Of a stretch of DNA of 14,307 nucleotides, positions 12,892 through 14,307 are shown in pieces (position 1 is the first letter of the stretch; the number at the start of each line of letters is the position of its first letter). This DNA comes from CAWHMN01 sp051001135 (GTDB taxonomy: Bacteria; Acidobacteriota; Terriglobia; Terriglobales; Acidobacteriaceae). The position numbers and the translations under genes were made by a program. Location: assembly GCA_051001135.1 (NCBI GenBank), contig JBPCNO010000160.1, forward strand, positions 1 through 14,307, given 5' to 3'. Under the pieces are notes generated by a model that was not told the origin of the DNA, did no database searches, and saw nothing but the letters and a program-made list of their open reading frames with translations.

Positions 12892-13761
12892 TTACTGTTG
12901 GGCGGTGATGACGTTGATGGTGCCGTTCAATCCTTGCGGATAGAAGCCGCCGCGACTCGTGCCCTTGTTCTTGTTGGCATACACAATCGCCAGAACAGCG
13001 TTGGCGTCGCGGGTAGGCGCAAGACCATTGCCATTGATGGTGAACTCGTTGCTGCCGGACGGTGGTGGCAGAACATCGCGCCAGTCAATCTTCGCCGTGG
13101 GGACGTTGTAGGCGTCGCAGAAGAGCCGCAGGTTGCCCACATGCTCGGCTTCGACCGCGAGAATCTGCGCCGCCGCCGTCAGGTAGGCTTTGTTCTGGAT
13201 CAATGCTGCCGCTCCGGCGTATGCGGACTCTCCCGTCTGTTCCTGGGCGCGGGCGACGACGATGAACTTCAGGTATGTGTCGACCTTTCCCAAAGCATCG
13301 AGGTTGATGGCTGGCTTGGCGACGGCATAGCTGCCAAGTGCGCTGCGAAGGAACTTGACGTGGAACTGTTCGGTCTCCATCAGCCCGTTCGCGGTGCGGC
13401 CGAGTTGACTGTGAAGTGAGCCTGCGCCCCCGAAGTTGATCTTCGCCCCGCCGGTGGTCCGCCCATAGGTGCCCTTGCCGGTGAGATTAAAGCCGGACTG
13501 CTCCAGCGTCTTGCCGGTGACGGCCATGGTGTAGAACTCGGCTTCCAGATACTCGAGATTGAGAGCGAAGTTCAGAATGTCGACGTCGTTGATCGCAGCC
13601 GCCTCGACATTGGGAACCTTTACGCCAGGCAGCACGTCACCCAATTTGCCGCCGATCAGGGCTGCACCCGCCAGGCCCATGCCCGTAAGGCCCGCGCCCC
13701 TGAGAAATTTGCGGCGATCAGCCGACCCTGCCTGTTGCACTACTTCTTCTTCCTTCTTCAC
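12892..13761 (-). CDS. Tat-exported ferritin-like domain protein (copy 2)
   Basis: 289 residues from a GTG at 13761 with GGAGG six bases upstream. It has the same layout as copy 1: a twin-arginine signal (DRRKFLRGAG, RR at 16-17), then a Ferritin_2-like domain with ligand candidates at identical positions (Glu70, Glu75, Glu131, His134, Glu174, Glu204, His207). The sequences align without gaps over most of their length and are mostly identical. Copy 2 has ITAQQ added at the end, and a different surface around residues 128-140 (METEQFHVKFLRSA). It is the first of the pair on the message, with a 406-bp gap before it that may carry its promoter. Exported; activity unknown. Confidence 0.9.
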   Translation of the reverse strand: MKKEEEVVQQAGSADRRKFLRGAGLTGMGLAGAALIGGKLGDVLPGVKVPNVEAAAINDVDILNFALNLEYLEAEFYTMAVTGKTLEQSGFNLTGKGTYGRTTGGAKINFGGAGSLHSQLGRTANGLMETEQFHVKFLRSALGSYAVAKPAINLDALGKVDTYLKFIVVARAQEQTGESAYAGAAALIQNKAYLTAAAQILAVEAEHVGNLRLFCDAYNVPTAKIDWRDVLPPPSGSNEFTINGNGLAPTRDANAVLAIVYANKNKGTSRGGFYPQGLNGTINVITAQQ

Positions 13762-14167
13762 AAAGACCTCCGAGCGTGGTGAGAGATGATGGAGCCTGGC
13801 GCCGGGGCGTTCCTGACGATGGGGGACCGGCGCAATAGAGAGAGTGAAGGCATGGTCACAGCAGCGCAGCCGCGTGCGCGAATCGAGCTATCGGTCCACT
13901 GTCTGGTGGCTGTGTCCACGACTACTAAGATAGCGACTTCTTATAGAAGGGTGGCCGTGCGGAAAGAGAATCTTAAGTAACTGCTTCGTGAGTTGATAGG
14001 GCAATTTATTAACAGAAATCTAAAATTGCTTCCCACTACGTACCCTTTGGATGCCTCTGAATAAAGAATTTTATCTACGAAGTTATTTCCGCAGTACGTA
14101 GATCCAAATTTATTCATCACCACGTACTACTACATTGCGTGCGCGGTAGCCCGTAGCTCGTGCGAAG
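13762..14167. other. 406-bp intergenic region between trpE and ferritin-like copy 2, AT-rich half
   Basis: No supported gene. Bases 13762-13810 resemble the leader upstream of ferritin-like copy 1. A 5-bp inverted repeat, CTTCT-TAT-AGAAG, lies at 13937-13949. Bases about 13970-14125 are much richer in A and T than the rest of the window. CTACGTAC (14036-14043) and GTACGTAG (14094-14101) are inverted copies, and a third ACGTAC occurs near 14122. A 60-residue minus-strand frame here has no family resemblance and is probably chance. The region should hold the promoter for the ferritin-like genes and any trpE terminator, but I see no clear intrinsic terminator. Confidence 0.5.
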
Positions 14168-14177
14168 TTATTGCCGC
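14078..14177. repeat. 15-bp direct repeat involving the trpE stop region
   Basis: CGAAGTTATTTCCGC (14078-14092) and CGAAGTTATTGCCGC (14163-14177) differ at one base. The second contains the trpE stop codon (TTA on this strand, 14168-14170), so the first looks like a copied piece of the trpE 3' end. They enclose about 70 bases of partly AT-rich DNA. Confidence 0.45.
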
Positions 14178-14307
14178 GCTCTCTCGATCGCGCGCACCAG
14201 CGCCTGTGCCTTGTTTATGCACTCTTCAAACTCCTTCTCCGCTACGGAATCCGCGACGATCCCCGCTCCAGCCTGGATGTACCCGCGACCTTCCTTGACC
14301 AGCATGC
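14168..14307 (-). CDS. trpE: Anthranilate synthase component I, C-terminal fragment (window edge)
   Basis: The minus strand enters from the right edge and reads MLVKEGRGYIQAGAGIVADS, then VAEKEFEECINKAQALVRAI and ERARQ, with TAA at 14168. The IQAGAGIVADS segment is the conserved end of the chorismate-binding domain shared by TrpE and PabB, close to residues of the active site, and the following E-x-E-F/Y-x-E-C-x-N-K helix is typical for TrpE. About 45 codons are visible. Together with TrpG it makes anthranilate from chorismate and glutamine for tryptophan synthesis. A PabB cannot be fully excluded from so short a piece. The rest of the gene lies to the right. Confidence 0.88.
   Translation of the reverse strand, partial: MLVKEGRGYIQAGAGIVADSVAEKEFEECINKAQALVRAIERARQ

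Noticed and set aside
13941..14123. A 60-residue minus-strand frame in the AT-rich gap before ferritin-like copy 2
   Set aside because: No convincing ribosome binding site or family match; it is likely chance in AT-rich intergenic DNA.
1..14307. CRISPR arrays, toxin-antitoxin pairs, defence genes or complete insertion sequences
   Set aside because: No regularly spaced repeats, transposase motifs or recognisable defence domains were found on either strand.

Overview
The window is GC-rich chromosomal DNA that looks acidobacterial (Acidobacteriota, Terriglobia-like). This is inferred from recalled protein families: paired Tat-exported ferritin-like proteins, a small BON-LysM protein, a FecR-like exported protein with a Pro/Ala tail, an exported WSDGT-type protein and DUF3565. 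No rRNA or complete tRNA is present to confirm it.

Left part (1-4035). A membrane-fusion (HlyD/MacA-like) efflux adaptor on the minus strand runs off the left edge. Next is a decayed mobile-element junction: the 3' half of a tRNA-Val(CAC) gene, starting in the anticodon loop, and 65 bp away a frameshifted C-terminal tyrosine-recombinase remnant. Then come a minus-strand exported protein, a YCII/DGPF-domain protein, a frameshifted C-terminal remnant of an SRAP (YedK/HMCES-type) gene, and a 53-residue DUF5670 membrane protein on the plus strand that was found by reading the sequence directly.

Centre (4036-10355). A compact minus-strand operon efp-acyP-apt (EF-P, acylphosphatase, adenine phosphoribosyltransferase) has gaps of 2 and 5 nt. 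Its 3' end faces the DUF5670 gene across a 13-bp inverted repeat. Divergent from efp is a large Tat-exported beta-helix protein that resembles GH110 alpha-1,3-galactosidases. A palindromic interspersed repeat follows. Then a FecR-like exported protein (minus) diverges from a class I SAM methyltransferase and a lipoprotein (plus).

Right part (10356-14307, all minus). In transcription order: the 3' end of trpE, two Tat-exported ferritin-like paralogues each with its own terminator, a BON-LysM gene broken by a one-base shift, trpG/pabA, and DUF3565. The two halves of anthranilate synthase are therefore separated by about 3 kb of stress or envelope genes, and the ferritin-like pair is a tandem duplication that includes leader and terminator.

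Most of the window is ordinary housekeeping and accessory chromosome. I saw no CRISPR array, complete phage, toxin-antitoxin pair or clearly new defence system. The points most worth a second look are the tRNA-Val half-site with integrase scar, the asparagine at the EF-P tip, the split trpE/trpG locus with its duplicated ferritin unit, the GH110-like enzyme, and three genes each broken by one inferred single-base indel.
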